From Ligilactobacillus aviarius subsp. aviarius DSM 20655 (GTDB taxonomy: Bacteria; Bacillota; Bacilli; Lactobacillales; Lactobacillaceae), in NCBI RefSeq assembly GCF_001436315.1, contig NZ_AYZA01000019.1, positions 86,189 to 150,188 of the forward strand: 64,000 nt of DNA, given 5' to 3'. Within the stretch, counting starts at the first letter, position 1. Each line of letters opens with the position of its first letter. Both the position numbers and the translations under genes were made by a program. The notes below the pieces were generated by a model, which was not told where the DNA came from, searched no databases, and worked only from the letters and a program-made list of their open reading frames with translations. Positions 63,322-64,000 of this stretch are shown piece after piece.

Positions 63322-64000
63322 ATGGAAAACAACAAAACAAAGAAACTCGGATTATTAAGCCTGGCAAGTGTCGTTTTGAGTGCGATGCTTGGGGGCGGAA
63401 TTTTTGATTTACCGAAAAACATGGCATCGGTTGCAGGAGCAAAAGCTCAAATTATTGCTTGGATCGTTGTCGGAATTGGAATGTGGTTTGTAACCTCAAT
63501 GTTTTTGAAACTGACGGAATTAAAACCGGATTTAACGACGGGGTTATACAAGTATGGCGAAGCCGGTTTTGGAAAGTTTACAGGCTTTTTTGTTTCATGG
63601 GGTTACTGGATTTGTGAGTGTTTCTCAAACGTTGCATATGCGGTTTTGATTATGAGTACGCTGAATTATTTCTTCCCAGAAAAGTTTAGCGGCGGAAATA
63701 ATTGGCCATCAGTTATTGGCGCCACGATTATTTTGTGGGGAATGACGTTTATCATTGCATACGGAATTGAACAAGCCGGCTGGGTAACGGTTGTTGGAAC
63801 GGTTGTCCGGGTGGCAGTTATCGTATTGATCATCGTTGCATTGGCAATTCACTTTAAGTGGGTCACGTTTACAACCAACTTCAGTGCATCCCAATCAATT
63901 CCAGCGTTGCATGATCAATCGTTGGGAAGCATCCCCCACCAAGTTTTGAAGACCATGACCGTTACACTTTGGGCGTTCGGTGGAATTGAAGGCGCGGTTG
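63322..64000 (+). CDS. APC-family amino-acid permease (basic amino acid antiporter type), 3' end outside window
   Basis: 226 codons present from ATG 63322 to the window edge, no stop. KKLGLLSLASVVLSAMLGGGIFDLPKN is the APC first helix with the Gly-rich substrate loop; then YKYGEAGFGKFTGFFVSWGYWICECFSNVAYAV and VTLWAFGGIEGAV (helix 6 GIE motif). The pattern is that of ArcD-like arginine/ornithine or other basic amino acid/polyamine antiporters in lactobacilli. A full protein would be about 470-480 residues. Confidence 0.85.
   Translation, partial: MENNKTKKLGLLSLASVVLSAMLGGGIFDLPKNMASVAGAKAQIIAWIVVGIGMWFVTSMFLKLTELKPDLTTGLYKYGEAGFGKFTGFFVSWGYWICECFSNVAYAVLIMSTLNYFFPEKFSGGNNWPSVIGATIILWGMTFIIAYGIEQAGWVTVVGTVVRVAVIVLIIVALAIHFKWVTFTTNFSASQSIPALHDQSLGSIPHQVLKTMTVTLWAFGGIEGAV

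Noticed and set aside
1-64000. CRISPR arrays
   Set aside because: No set of regularly spaced direct repeats with unique spacers was found; the 39-bp-spaced repeats at 12873-12968 have only three units, AT-rich palindromic repeats and related spacers.
1-64000. Complete insertion sequences
   Set aside because: No transposase-coding frame was recognised; the three dispersed elements are too short to code for one.

Overview
The window is a chromosomal stretch of a low- to mid-GC Firmicute, almost certainly a member of the Lactobacillaceae. The evidence is the order of housekeeping genes (ribT-scpA-scpB-rluB, ypbB-recQ, cmk-S1-der-hup, cca-ABC-F-thyA-dfrA, rbgA-rnhB-dprA-topA-hslVU, plsY/parE-parC), a T-box in front of hisS-aspS, a long thymidylate synthase of the lactobacillus type, frequent TTG starts with strong GGAGG ribosome binding sites, and typical lactic acid bacterial terminators. 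The genus cannot be fixed from the sequence alone.

Layout. 1-5.6 kb: end of dtd, a HAD hydrolase, a membrane-anchored amidase, and hisS-aspS under a T-box whose specifier region reads GACAC and so offers both an Asp and a His codon. 5.7-18.7 kb: an AT-rich defence island with an AbiH-family protein, a complete type I restriction-modification operon (hsdR-hsdM-hsdS), a DUF4143-type ATPase behind an array of three 18-bp repeats spaced exactly 39 bp apart, two further hsdS genes in opposite orientation without proper 5' ends around a tyrosine recombinase, and an unknown membrane protein. The inverted homologies make this a strong candidate for a recombinase-driven, phase-variable specificity locus. 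18.9-23 kb: a deleted MFS transporter, an SOS-box-controlled Y-family polymerase, an orphan AbrB/MazE-like protein, two related small-RNA-like units in tandem, tRNA-Ser(CGA), a small membrane protein and a third structured small-RNA candidate.

23-63 kb is mostly core genome: DUF441, CvfB-like protein, ribT, scpA, scpB, rluB, an FMN riboswitch with ribU, ypbB-recQ, a LysM protein, cmk, an S1-domain protein, der, hup, a TPR protein, a catalytically degenerate XerD-like protein, a YitT protein, cca, an ABC-F ATPase, thyA-dfrA, a GDSL esterase with ypmS and yozE, rbgA-rnhB-dprA-topA, hslVU, an aldose-epimerase-like protein, plsY, parE-parC, an orphan LytTR regulator, a long RNase H, two unknown proteins, a metallo-beta-lactamase-fold hydrolase with a TauE-like permease, and the start of an APC amino-acid permease behind a short His/Arg-rich reading frame.

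Three diverged copies of a structured intergenic element of about 120-140 bp (near 1.05, 36.3 and 60.15 kb) lie in the same orientation just after plus-strand genes that converge on minus-strand genes. Together with the hsdS locus, the 39-bp-spaced repeats and the small-RNA candidates at 21.7-23.0 kb, they are the least explained features here. All similarity statements are from reading the sequence; no database search was run.
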